A stretch of DNA of 64,000 nucleotides from Diaporthe sp. PMI_573 (taxonomy: Eukaryota > Ascomycota > Sordariomycetes > Diaporthales > Diaporthaceae): contig JAJTUP010000045.1 in the NCBI GenBank assembly GCA_021399435.1, positions 62,001 to 126,000 on the forward strand, written 5' to 3'. The notes under the pieces are model-generated. The model was not told the DNA's origin and ran no database searches. It was given only the letters and a program-made list of their open reading frames with translations. This document shows, piece after piece, positions 31,701 through 41,209 of the stretch. The translations under genes and the position numbers were made by a program. The number at the start of each line of letters is the position of its first letter. Positions within the stretch are counted from its first letter, which is position 1.

Positions 31701-33078
31701 GGCCAAAGAGATCTCCTGTTGGATCGTAGAGGTCTTTGCCGTCAACCCAGCCGCCGCTCTTATAGAGCCTTAGTCCAGACATGATGTTGACTGGAAACTC
31801 GGGAATGAAGAGAGTGTCCTTCAGAACAACGATGCCCTCCTCTCCATTCTTGTTGATAAATGTCTTTCTGACAGTTCCTCTGCCAGATGGGTAGACCTTT
31901 CCACCGCCTGTTATTAGGACTGTTCTGCCCGCCGGTTTGAGATCTATGAAGAGACTTCGATCGTTACAGATATGAACTGTAGAGCCTGTATCGAAAAGCC
32001 ATTTTACCAAGGAGCGAAGATGCTCTAGGGAAGCCTGGCAAGTCTCTGTGACGAAGCCTGATTCATCAGGGGACTCCTCGTCAAAGATCATGAACGCCTT
32101 CTCGACAATCCTGTGGTTTGTCTCCTTGTTCTTGGCGTCGTGTTCAGCGAGTTCTTTGGCCAGCTTGACAGCCCAGTCAGGTCTCTTGTCCTTGTGAGCA
32201 AGCCAACAGTTGTCTTCATGATGGCCTTTCTTCTTGCAGTTGGAACAGGTGTGGTCTTTATGTTTGTTGATCTTGTGGGTGGTCTCCCGTTGTGTTGACT
32301 TGGAACCTTTGGAGTCCTTGTTCTTGTTCTCTCGGTTCTTCTTGTTGGAGTCCTTCTTGCCAGTCTTCTTGCCGTGGACCCAATGCGATGAAGGAGATGT
32401 ATTCTTATCGTCAGAACCACGATTTTCGTCGATGAGGTCTTGCTGCATCGATCGAAGCGATGGAGGGTGTTGAGAGCGAAGGAGAGCCCTCTGTCTTGCG
32501 GTCCATTCAGGGTACTCGTTCTCGCAGGCAGCCATATAGACCACCTTCTTGAGCGTATCAGAGATGGGCTCCTTTTGTTCAATGAGAAGCTTGACAAGGC
32601 GTTCGAAGTCGACGTTGAACTGAGGAATCGTCTCGTAGGAAGCGGTTTTAACGCGAATGAACTGGTATAGGGTCGTTTGAAGAAGGACAGGGCCTGTGCC
32701 GATGCAGAAGGCCTGTAGAGCATTGTACATGTCTCGTGGGTTCGTCAGTCCGATGAGTTGACTGAGGGCCTCGCCAGTACAGTTGGCTCTGATGGAGATT
32801 TGTGCTTTTGCTGCTTTGATTATTTGCTCCTCAGTTTGCTGACCCTCGGGAGGATAGTCGCCAAAGACTGCATCGTAAAGGCCGTTGATTCTGAGAATGG
32901 CTATCTGTGCCGGCGAGTACTGTTCCCAGTTGGAAGGCCCTTCAAGCCTGAGCTCTTTAGGGAGGTAGAGAGTGCTTCTCTCGGTGTGGTTGTTGAAATT
33001 GTCATGCCCAGGACCAGGGTCAGGGACAGGATCAGGGGACTCGCGCTGTGCATTGCGCTGCGATCTTCGTGGAGGCAT
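28768..33078 (-). CDS. Copia Gag-Pol polyprotein
   Basis: An unbroken frame of 1436 residues from ATG 33076-33078. Residues 1-270 are Gag with a basic linker; a CCHC knuckle follows at 278-291 (CSNCKKKGHHEDNC). The aspartic protease motif is DTGS at 363-366. The integrase has an HHCC zinc site (HRRLGHVNSY ... CISC), then the D,D35E core: HVDTF, VQMDGGSEL and PEFNGVAERSNR. The reverse transcriptase has ALQGPYREHWLRAIHSEL leading to KARLVVRGF, MDVSTAFLEG and HVDDFLIL, the usual Copia form of the Asp-Asp box. RNase H has GWADSDFKGDKSTGRS, HAEYTALS and the closing DQVADALTKPL. Gag and Pol share one frame, as in many Copia elements. No nonsense codon or frameshift is seen, so this may be an active copy. 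Confidence 0.95.
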   Translation of the reverse strand: MPPRRSQRNAQRESPDPVPDPGPGHDNFNNHTERSTLYLPKELRLEGPSNWEQYSPAQIAILRINGLYDAVFGDYPPEGQQTEEQIIKAAKAQISIRANCTGEALSQLIGLTNPRDMYNALQAFCIGTGPVLLQTTLYQFIRVKTASYETIPQFNVDFERLVKLLIEQKEPISDTLKKVVYMAACENEYPEWTARQRALLRSQHPPSLRSMQQDLIDENRGSDDKNTSPSSHWVHGKKTGKKDSNKKNRENKNKDSKGSKSTQRETTHKINKHKDHTCSNCKKKGHHEDNCWLAHKDKRPDWAVKLAKELAEHDAKNKETNHRIVEKAFMIFDEESPDESGFVTETCQASLEHLRSLVKWLFDTGSTVHICNDRSLFIDLKPAGRTVLITGGGKVYPSGRGTVRKTFINKNGEEGIVVLKDTLFIPEFPVNIMSGLRLYKSGGWVDGKDLYDPTGDLFGQLYIGDDGLYINTEETEAATYNICHATKPQDSEPTDHCLDIDLWHRRLGHVNSYQVSQTAKMTTGMYCKKRHSHDRLGYCISCDITKSIRWSPRNRRRRAKKAGHLHVDTFKINPLGINNQQWGLIATDDKHRMRWAYTFARKGMASEMLSQLISMLWTHYKIRVHTVQMDGGSELYGASVKHLESRHGVKIIKTTPHTPEFNGVAERSNRIIFDKTRATMESEQIPMELWPLVLEEMVRKTNITATRAVDGLTPLESFLNEVFPEQDNKSDLSGERICGSKVTIHIPQERRLRSHKFGPRGETGIYLYMEGSQIYTCWVPSRRKGHQLVRSAQVTFYEKVEERELLTTTGHDVEPVIRKNGAPIRSPPVQESTAPPEFVQQVDESVQQADALIVEQNCQLEQATTSSTVQLPDLRKEEITEPKTISEALQGPYREHWLRAIHSELRSLLQKGTWRMMDRNQAHNRPLTVKWVFKVKPNEDGGLEKFKARLVVRGFEQQPGFDYNQTFASVAKSATWRILLNIAACLDWEIEQMDVSTAFLEGDLEEDIYIDMPEGLPEYFDQHPEERPADFSTEQVCKLLKSLYGLKQAPRQWQKKLKQALMSLGFRQATSDTAIYYNPATCIIVVTHVDDFLILGSEKEEIQGLKARLGEIFTMNDLGPAKHFLGVRITRDRDARLIYLSQDAYFARVLKKHQFNESRPVNTPMQRNALSDLQPRDETDSASQSEREDYSSKTGSLMYGMTQTRPDLAFLLSVLSRYMANPSPTHAQLAKRGLRYLKKTQYHGLVLGGVKKEAGTPWNIVGWADSDFKGDKSTGRSTFGWLVQLEGSTVSWRSKRHETVALSTTHAEYTALSQCARELAWMRNLFSELNIPFNTPIILKGDNEGSLKLCKNPEYHQRTKHIPLEEHHIREEVNAGNIDVQYVNTHDQVADALTKPLDVGSHERFLEAVRVCPCPVQDQENGRLLWGNEVHDDVEP

Positions 33079-33140
33079 CTTGTAGAGATGAGGATGTAGT
33101 TTGGTTTTGTGATTCAGAGGAGAAACCCGGTGTCAGTTAT

Positions 33141-33159
33141 GGCAGCCGGGCTCATAACC
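33141..33159 (-). other. Primer-binding site, initiator-Met tRNA anticodon-arm type
   Basis: Directly inside the 5' LTR the minus strand reads GGTTATGAGCCCGGCTGCC. Its complement contains GGG-CTCATAA-CCC-like sequence, an anticodon stem and loop with CAT. Copia of Drosophila uses a half-molecule of initiator-Met tRNA cut in the anticodon loop and has a similar GGTTATGRGCCC site, so the same priming is inferred. Confidence 0.8.
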
Positions 33160-33470
33160 TGTTGTGAGATAGCACAGGAAACAGGTTTGTTGGGTGCAAT
33201 GATGAAGATGTGTCAATTCTTCCAAAAAGCGATGTTGCATGTATATAGCTTGTTCTCAATAATACATGAAAAGCAGCTTCATCATATAGCTATGTGCAGG
33301 ACGTCTTTGTGCGGCTCTGCCGCACTAATCTGCCTTGCGTTTAGCCTTGTGTTGTGCCCTGTGTTCGCCTACAATTTAGCCCAATGCATGGCCACCTTTG
33401 GTGGCCTCATCGCCCTGTTTTACAGCCCTGTCATCCCTGCAGTTGAGGGGAACCTGCAAAACTTCCAACA
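33160..33470 (-). repeat. Copia 5' LTR
   Basis: The 311-bp LTR upstream of the polyprotein on the minus strand. It should hold the promoter. It differs from the 3' LTR mainly near 33224-33248. Confidence 0.95.
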
Positions 33471-34314
33471 CCCACTCGTAGTCTGTCGCGTAACTGCAGC
33501 CAACTTACCCGAACCACGAATTCAGCTACCACTTCCATGTGGCAGACGCCTCTTGGCCAGCTCTGAACTCGGATTGGCCTCAGGACTGATCCCCGGAAAA
33601 AGCAAAGACAAGTGGTCTACTGCACGCTCGAGTCTGCGCAAAGTGGCTTTATCCAGGGGTTCCGGTAGGGAAACAGAGCTAAGCCGGGCTATTAAAATCA
33701 ACCAGCGGACGAGCAAGGGCGTGCGGATTGTAAACCTAGTTGAAAGGGGATCAAGATAATCTGACAGGTGATGAGAAATGAATACGAAGGCTCATCAAGA
33801 CCGTGCTTCGGTCCAGAGCAGGGGACCAGCACTCGGCATACCTGCACGATCTGCATGCTCGTCGGGGTCTGCCCAGCTTCTTCTGCCAGCATTACGTCTA
33901 GTGTGCCGCAGGAACGACAGCTTGGCACGCAGCAGTGCTTTGACTCTCCGGAAGCGACCAAAACGCCTGTCTTCTCATGGTGTGTTGTACGAGGATGCTG
34001 GTCGCCGCCGTGCTGAACGGCGCGCCACAGCTGACGGGTCCGAGGGCCACAGCAGTCGTTGGACACAGGTACGTGTAGGGTCAGCGCATGCATGATGGTC
34101 GATGACACCCGCGGGTCTGCTTTTCTTCGAGCTGTCTCGAACGATCTGCAGATCAAATTCTGTACAGACCTTGCTGGCGTGATCAGTGCGTAGCTGGCTG
34201 TCTTTTGATTTAAAACATGCTTGGCCCTGTTGCAAGAGTCTTCTGTCTATCCCTTCTCACCCAGCCTTGGTTCCAGAAGTAATCGTTCGCGTAGTCAAAA
34301 CACGAAGAGCCACC
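33471..34314. other. No gene supported; promoter side of the rhodopsin-like gene
   Basis: Frames on both strands at 33478-33759 and 33698-34156 have no recognisable motif. The last 300 bases precede the ATG of the next gene. Confidence 0.4.
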
Positions 34315-36002
34315 ATGTCGAAGGTCGGAATACTGCCTGTTCCCGGGGACGAAACTTTAGAATTCGATGGTTTCTCCAAACTTCAAATCAGAATTATAGT
34401 CGTCAATACTGTGACCTCTGTGTTGGCAACTATAGGTCTCATATTACGCTTCTACACCAGAACCTGTCTCATGCAACGACGACTCGCTCTCGATGATTGT
34501 ACGTCCGCGCTCCCTTGCTGAATTATATCACAACTACACCGAAAATGTCCGAATTCAACGGTAGTCTTCGACTCGAACCTCAAAGTAAACTCGGGCTTCA
34601 ATGCAACTCTGCCCCGGGTTCAAGCTGACAGAACCACCGCGCAGTTCTCCTGTTCGCATCATGGGCAGTCTACCTGTCTTCTTTTGTCATAATACTCACG
34701 GTCTTCCCGTGTGGTTACGGAAAGCATCTATGGAACGTTACTGAGGAGCTATTACAATGCTACATAAAAGTAAGTCAGAACAAAGGGCCCCTCATCCTCT
34801 TTTCACAAGACAAGCACATTTTCCATGTCTCGCCAAGCGTAATAGAACTTCCTTCTACACACAGAGTATTTCTTGCTTGCCCAATCAATTACTGATATAC
34901 TCCGTCAAAAACAGAAACGCCTTTCCATCGCCTTGACTTACTTTTGGCCTCCGACACTAGCCAAGCTGTCTCTAATAGTCCTCTACTACCGCATCAGCCT
35001 AAACACAGGCTTCCGCGTGGCGCTCTATGTTATCGCCTTCGTCATCACAACCTGTATGTTTAAGACCACCCCCTGACTTAGTAGCTTGCCAAGGGCTGAC
35101 ACAAACATATCCACAAAGACACAATCGCCTTTACCGCTATCATCTCTGGGCCGTGTAAGCCGCTTAACGTCGACATCGATACCTGCCTCAACGACATCAC
35201 ACTCGCACAGGCCGTGCTAAATATTTCCACCGATGGGGTGCTGGTCCTCATGCCTGTGGTGATGCTGTGGGGCCTGAACATGCCACGGAGGCAGAAGGTT
35301 TCCGTCTGTTGTATCCTCGCGCTTGCGTCGGGGTGTGTGAAACCATTCCATTCTCTCACTTGGCCCCCACCCCTCAGATCGGTACCTTGATGATGTACTG
35401 TTGCTCTATCAAGGGGAAGTGATACTTACTGATAAGAATAACCCTCAAACAGGGCAGTTATAGCCTCCTGCGCCCGCATTGCCTGCATTCGCGCTATGAT
35501 CGGAAACCAAGACGTGCTCTACAGGCAGGGCTTGGGCGCGGTCTGGTCCGCGGTGGAGGTTAATATCGGTATCCTGTGCAACTGTCTCGCGACTCTGAAG
35601 CCCTTTGTACAGCGCCATCTGCCCTGGCTGGTTAGCCTCGTAGGCTCCGACGAGTCTTCGTCCTCCGAGGAGGGAAAAGCGAAGGACAGTACAGCCCGGT
35701 TCGGCAGGTTTGTGAGGAGCGGCAGGAAGAGCGGTGGCAGTGCTACCGGCGCGGGCAATTATCAGCTACATAGCTTCGGGAGGGACAAGGAGGCGTGCAT
35801 GTTTGGGGAGGCAGACGGGCGGTCGACTACTGTTACGTCTTGCATTGACACTCTAAAGGTACCGGATAATCTTTCGGTTCAGAAAGGCGGGATCTTGGTT
35901 ACAAAGAGCACACATATGACTATGTGGAGGGCTAGTGATGGTGATGCTAGCAGTGAAGGGATGCTAACTGGCAGTGATGAGGAGGGGGGGCATTCAGTAT
36001 GA
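34315..36002 (+). CDS. Rhodopsin-domain integral membrane protein, five exons
   Basis: Exons 34315-34498, 34645-34769, 34867-35053, 35119-35332 and 35453-36002 sum to 1260 nt, an exact multiple of three (419 residues). All four introns are GT-AG (146, 97, 65 and 120 nt). The start ATG follows GCCACC, a good Kozak context. The protein has about seven membrane segments (the first is IIVVNTVTSVLATIGLILRF; others FASWAVYLSSFVIILTVF, TLAKLSLIVLYYRI, LAQAVLNISTDGVLVLMPVV). NISTDGVLVLMP and LWGLNMPRRQK are signatures of the fungal SAT4/rhodopsin-like family. LYRQGLGAVWSAVEVNIGIL is the last helix, followed by a 130-residue Ser/Gly-rich cytosolic tail. The ligand is unknown. It is a complete host gene among transposons. 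Confidence 0.88.
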
Positions 36003-36228
36003 GACCTTGAGGACAAAACAGTGGCAAGGACCTGGGAAGTTGGTGTAGACACGAGGTGGGATGGACTGAAGAAAAATGATGGCACAGCTTCAATTAAGTC
36101 GAGTAAAAGAACGGTTCTTGAGAGTCAGTTGTAGCCACCAAGCTGCTTGCGTATTCATCAAATGTAGCCCATCAGCGACCTACTCCGAGACCCAGTCGAC
36201 AGCTCCATGGAAGCACCGTTGATTACCA

Positions 36229-37341
36229 ATGGATCCAGAAGCAGACCGTATTCGCTGTATCGGCCATATTATTAATCTCGTCGTTAAGGCTCTCTTATTT
36301 GGCGAAGGCATCAGCGCATGGGAGAAGAATCTTATTGAGGCTTCGGAGGAGCAGCGTGTAGCTCTCTGGAGCCTCAAAGGCGTCATTGGCAAGCTGCACA
36401 ACCTCGTTATCTACATTAATCGCAATGACGCGCGTCGCGAGCTGTTGAGAGCTCGCATGCGCGTCACGAAGACGAGCGACGGCAAGCTCTTCGTCGGCGT
36501 GCTCCTCAATGACGGTGGCATTCGATGGAACGCGACATATTACATGATCGAGCGTGCTCTTAAGTGTCGCCCTGCCATCGATCTCTACCAGGCGCAGTGG
36601 AAGCCTCCGGATAAAAACGACAAGCACAAGAATGACTTCCTCGCCGAGGCTGATTGGCACGAGCTTGAGCTCTTCTATAAGCTCCTGCAGCCTTTCGAGC
36701 GACTCACGAAGCGACTACAAAGCCGTGCAGATAGCGAGGGCAACGAGGGTGGCCAAGGCTCGGTGTGGCAAGTACTCTACGCCATGGACTTCCTGCTCAC
36801 GAAGCTTGAGAGCGTCAAAGAAGAGATTGACGTCATGAATGCAGATAACGAGGATGCCCTTCCTCCCTACTACTCTGCCGGCGTGCTCGCTGCATGGTCA
36901 AAGATCAACACCTACTACGAGCTTACCGACCAGTCGCCGATCTACCGCATGGCCATCGCCCTCCACCCAGCCTACCAATTCGAATACTTCAGGGAGAAGT
37001 GGTGGAAGCGAGAGGATTGGATAAAGACAGCAGAGAAGGAGCTCACTGTATATTACGATCGCTTCGCTGCAGTCACGGTGGCCACTGAGCACGTCGACCA
37101 AGCCGAGACCTCTCCTTCTTCCTCGCCGACAATCGATGACGAATTCGATGCTTGGGGCCATACAACAGATCGACCACGCCGTGGCAAGAGGAGGAAGGTG
37201 GAGACTGAGTGGGAGGTCTGGATAAAGCAGGTGCCGTCGAAGGATGACATGACCGTTAAGAATCCTCTGGCGTGGCAGGAGTTCAGTCGCATGGTCGAGG
37301 CACTTGGTCTAAACCCTTGGTCTCGCGAATACGTTCCATGA
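36229..37341 (+). pseudogene. hAT transposase central fragment
   Basis: The frame opens at ATG 36229, right after an in-frame TGA, with IRCIGHIINLVVKALLFG, the conserved Cys/His region after the second catalytic Asp. It continues through GKLHNLVIYI, RWNATYYMIERAL and the long helical insertion (ADWHELELFYKLLQPFERLT) to IALHPAYQFEYFREKWWK. The frame then leaves the family near NPLAW: the expected YPRLS..A.D.L..P..SAE..RLFS dimerisation block with the catalytic Glu is missing, and QEFSRMVEALG follows. The N-terminal BED finger and first two Asp residues are also absent. The frame itself is undamaged. Confidence 0.8.
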
Positions 37342-37896
37342 TATTCTCCAGGATAAGTAGGCTGGACTTGCCGCGGATACCCCCGCCATCTATAAATGGT
37401 CAGTTGCTGCTGGGTGCAGTGGATCCGGGACAACTACCAAGCGAGAGGATCCTGGGTGGCCGATCCGGATCACTACGGGTATCCATTAAGGTTTACCGTA
37501 AGTAGTAGCAGTGCGGGCCGCGTAGTGCTTGCAACTTAATCGTAGTGGATCCGTCTGATCGCGAACCGATGGAGAGTCAGACTGTCGGGAGGAGGAACTG
37601 CGGGGAAAGGCAGCCCTGGAAAAAGGAGCCCCTCAGCTCCTCAGCTGCTCACGTGATACAAGACTGTCCCCGAGCTGAACCTGATTGGTAGACTCAGTTG
37701 GTTGATAGATCCGTTGACCAATTGCTCGTGCTGACAGATGGTTCAGAGACTACCTCAGTTCTTCTAATTACGACTGATGACTCATTGTTGTTGCCTCAGG
37801 CAACCATAGATACGCTTCGATTTGTTCCGTCCGCTGATCCTATCGAGGTTGTTTCTCCGTCAACCAATACCGTATACAGCAATGCTAACCAGCACA
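37342..37896. other. No gene recognised
   Basis: Short GGATCC-containing words occur near 37426-37550 (GATCCGG, CCGGATCACTAC), possibly hAT subterminal sequence, but no matched ends were found. Confidence 0.35.
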
Positions 37897-38582
37897 ATGG
37901 CACCACGCCTGACAAATTCTCAGCATGCCCAATTAGAGGTTATGATTCGAAGTAAGCTTCCGACTAACGAGATAGCCAGTGCCGTAGACCGCAGCGACCG
38001 GACTGTGCGTCGAATCCGAGCCCAAGTTAGCTCTATTTGACAACACTAGAGCCCCTCCGAACCGGGTTGGCCGTCGTAGTACGATTACACCACTTATGCG
38101 AGAAACTTTATGCGACCGACTGGCCCAACAACCAGACATGTTTCGAGATGAGATGATCACTTTCCTCCATGAGAAATTTGGCGTTGATGTGTCGGCCTCC
38201 AGCGTCACCCGGGCCCTCCAAGCAGCAGGGTGGTCGAGGAAGACCAATCGCCGCGCGGCGAAACAACGCAACCAAGATCTGCAAGAGCTCTATCTATATA
38301 AACTGCGAGAGTTCCAGTCGTACCACCTTGTTTTCATCGACGAGTCAGGCTGCGACAAACGGATAGGCCTTCGACGTTCTGGATGGGCCTCTAGGGATTA
38401 CGCCAGTGCAGGTCACCGGCCTCCACCGGGAACAGAGGTATCACATTCTTCCGGCATACACACAGGACGGCGTAATGATCGCGCGGGTCTACCAAGGATC
38501 TACAGACAGCGCTTTGTTTGAGGATTTTATTGAGCAGTTGCTTCATCATTGCGGCCGATGGCCGAAACCCAGATCTGTTCTT
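37897..38582 (+). pseudogene. Tc1-like transposase, N-terminal half with two frameshifts
   Basis: The ATG at 37897 opens MAPRLTNSQHAQLEVMIRSK and a helix-turn-helix (LPTNEIASAVDRSDRTVRRI). A one-base change near 38031 shifts to the frame with NTRAPPNRVGRRSTITPLM and the second helix-turn-helix (FGVDVSASSVTRALQAAGWS). HLVFIDESGCDKRIGLRRSG holds the first catalytic Asp. A second shift near 38388 leads to PVQVTGLHREQRYHILPAYT and ALFEDFIEQLLHHCGRW. The chain stops at 38582 where a hAT fragment of opposite strand begins, just before the DNASFH strand. The same family supplies the C-terminal half at 989-1460. Confidence 0.85.
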
Positions 38583-40012
38583 GGTTGGGCGAGGTAGCTG
38601 TGCGCTCCGAGATGCGAAGACTTCGTCTGCTTCTGTATCGGGGTCGGTTGGGTGGGCAGGTTATTGTAATCCCGGCCGAAGAATTGTTTAAATCTGTCGA
38701 CTATGCGGTTGGCATGTTCCCCCGGAAGGTATTCGCGAATCCACTTATCCTTGAAGGCCGGATGTAGAATCATAGCCGTCCAGTAAGCAGGCGAGTCCTC
38801 TAGTAAAGTAACGTATTTCTCGAGCTTGTAAATGGCGCACGTGATACAGCCACGTATGGCCCTGAGATTCACGTCGGCGATCTCGGGTTTTGAGGGCAGA
38901 TTTGACCATTTCTCGCGCCGCTGCCGTTGTGTGCCCTCCTCTTCTCCATCTTCTTGCTCGAGTACTTCTTCGGCACCGGAGTCCTCTAACGCTACGGGTG
39001 GGTTGATCGATCCGACTGGCCGCCCCGGAAGGTCAATCACGGAATCCCGGTATTTGTGAGGTAAGCCCACGTTGCGCTGGGGTCGCTGAGATTGAGCAGC
39101 AGGTGGTGAAACAGGCGGCGAAGAGGGCGGCGAGGAACCCTGTGCGGCAGCAAAGCGTAGTGGCTCGTCGCCAACTCGGATCTCTCTCTCCGGCCCCTCG
39201 ATCTCTGGCCCAGGGAAAACTCGGTCAGAGTCACTGTATTCGGAGAGCTGCTTGCGGAGGTGATCAACGAGGTAAAATAACGAGGCAGCGGCCTCGGCAA
39301 ACCGAGGCACTCGACCTGTCAAATTATTAGTTAACCGATTGTAAAAGCTGGGAGAAAAACCTGCCTTCGAAATACTTAGTTAGCCTTTTAAACGGTAGTA
39401 GTACCGCAAGAGTAATTGCTAAGACGTGCCAGTCGTCTTGCGAGAGGAGATATTCTTCCGGAATCCGCTTCGTTTTATCTGCGTGGCGAGACATAACCGT
39501 TGTGTAGATCTCGATCGGGTCTTTTAATCGGAAAGCTCTTTCTACGGCAGTGAAAAAGGAATTCCATCGAGTATCGTTGTCTTGGAGGAGCATTAGTTGG
39601 CTAACTTCCCACAGGACTTCGCCGAATTCGTCGACTTCCTCCTCGCTAAGCTTCCCTTGCGCGTATTGAAGGAAGCCCTCTCGGCGTTGCGAAGACCTTC
39701 GGACCCAGCCTTGAAGATTGTGAATCCTGACGAATGCGCCTGTTGGCCGCCATTCTTCGAGGAAGTCGAGGATCTTTTGAAGGGCTGCTTGTTCCGCTGG
39801 TTGCGATTCGAGGCTCTTAAGCACGTCTTTGAGCTTCCCCTCGAGGTAACTCGTTGCGCCGAGGTTGTAGATGTGATTGGTACAGCGAATTCTACGCTCC
39901 TGCGGCTGAACGTCAGGTAAAAGAGCGGCGATAATTTCGTTGACTGCGCTGTCATTTGCGTCGGCGTTGTCGCACGTGAAATAACCTAACTCGTCTGCAG
40001 AGATCTCGTACT
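38583..40012 (-). pseudogene. hAT transposase fragment with a GC-AG intron, both ends lost
   Basis: On the minus strand the frame begins YEISADELGYFTCDNADAND with the second catalytic Asp and the CTNHIYNLGA Cys/His motif. It continues with LQDNDTRWNSFFTAVERAF to KYFEG. There a 49-nt intron (39316-39364; donor GCAGGT, acceptor GACAG) is needed to reach RVPRFAEAAASLFYLVDHLR; the related hAT at 55762 reads KYFEGREPRFAEV without a gap, which supports the splice. Exon 2 runs through AYWTAMILHPAFKDKWI to GAHSYLAQ and stops at the Tc1 junction. The BED finger, first Asp and dimerisation block are missing. A GC donor is a rare but known intron class. Confidence 0.75.
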
Positions 40013-40694
40013 ACACCCGTTTCTGTTGAGGAAACGGATGTCTTTCAGCATCCAGCTCATGGCACGCAGTTCAGGATCTTGGTCATCTTCAATATACTCC
40101 TTCACAAGGGCGCGAACGGGACTCCCGTCGGCCATAGTCCGATACTCATGTCCTGGTGGCAGGTTTTCGGGCCATAGATCAAAGCCGTTCTTTTTCAGCC
40201 GCTCCACCTCTGAAGCACCCAGGATCAGGAAACCATAACACTGGGCTGCAACTTGGCGCGCTCGCTTTTCCTTGGCGCGCGCTTCCTCAATACGCCCATA
40301 CGCTCGGCACTCTGCAAAAAAGGGATCCGTGTGGAAGGCCAATTCGTCAGCGTCGAGTTGTCTCCCAAGAATAGGACCTAGGACGGAGCTCTGCGTTGAG
40401 GGGTTGAAAAATTTGAACTGGGACACGTGTAAGTGTTTTATACTCGAAAGACAACAAAGCCGATTCAGCTATCCGTACCACTTTCAAAGCGTAGGTCTTC
40501 AATTGGATCTCAACCTTGAACACGTAGGCCTGTGAGCCAATGTCTTCGCCGTTTTCGCCGATCCCACCGATACATTCCGCCCAATATATGGGTGAGAAGC
40601 GGTGCTTAAACGCTTGGATCTTGGGCCCGTCACAGGGTGGCAGCTCGGCAGAAGACATCAGGCGCCAGTTGTCCTCTACGATGTTCCTTGCCAT
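40013..40694 (-). pseudogene. FTA2-like (kinase-fold) gene cut by a hAT fragment
   Basis: The start is ATG 40692-40694 (MARNIVEDNW). Exon 1 ends at 40479, a 61-nt GT-AG intron follows (40418-40478), and exon 2 restarts with FKFFNPSTQ, so the join reads YALKV-FKFF. DPFFAECRAYGRIEEA and AAQCYGFLIL match the pattern of fungal proteins annotated as kinetochore Sim4-complex subunit FTA2, a protein-kinase-like fold. Exon 2 is lost at about 40013, after MSWMLKDIRFLNRNG, just before the catalytic-loop equivalent. About 205 of an expected 300 or more residues remain. The break is exactly where the hAT frame begins, so the gene was truncated by transposon activity. The kinetochore role of such dispersed paralogues is doubtful. 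Confidence 0.6.
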
Positions 40695-41209
40695 GTCTGC
40701 TGGCAATATGTAGTTGAGGCCGAGGAATGATATTACTGATCACTACGGAGAGTGAGCGCTCAGTGATGTGCAGCGAGCAAGGGAATCCTGGCTGGAATGT
40801 GACAGTTCGAGACTAAAAGATGGATAGCCAATTTGTATGGTGCTAGTGGCCGAGTAAAGTTCATGTGGTCGAGCTTGAAATGGCTTCGGTTTTCAATTTA
40901 GAGCGAAGTATACAGTTGGGACCTTAAAAGTCAGAAGTAGGACGCTGGGGGGTAAGAAAGGCGGAAGTAAGACGCTAACGTCCCTGCACCCAATTTGCCC
41001 CCTCCCCCCGTTCTGTGGTTAGGGTAATTAAGTGCTGGACATCACGCTCCGCTAATTGGCAAGTTAATATTAGTTTACCTAAGGGTGTGTCCATGATCCT
41101 ACCGTGTTGTAGAAATTTTGTATGATGCATCATAAGACAGGCTTGATGTGAGCATCGTAGGTCACTTCAGTCCGACATTGATGATTGTTGATTATTGTTT
41201 TGGTAACAA
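40695..41209. other. No gene recognised
   Basis: Probable promoter side of the FTA2-like remnant, then AT-rich sequence. Nothing further supported. Confidence 0.5.

Larger units (their letters stand above)
28438..33470 (-). mobile_element. Ty1/Copia LTR retrotransposon, apparently intact
   Basis: Two LTRs of 310 and 311 bp enclose one polyprotein frame on the minus strand. The LTRs start TGTTG and end CAACA, differ by four substitutions and one indel by eye, and flank a primer-binding site and a purine tract in the right places. The 5-base flanks (GTTCT at 28433-28437, CCCAC at 33471-33475) differ, so no target duplication is seen. The gene order protease-integrase-RT-RNase H is Copia type. 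Confidence 0.95.

Noticed and set aside
40013..40426. Minus frame 39986-40426 as a complete gene
   Set aside because: It is exon 2 of the FTA2-like gene running by chance into the hAT fragment; the splice at 40418-40478 explains its start.
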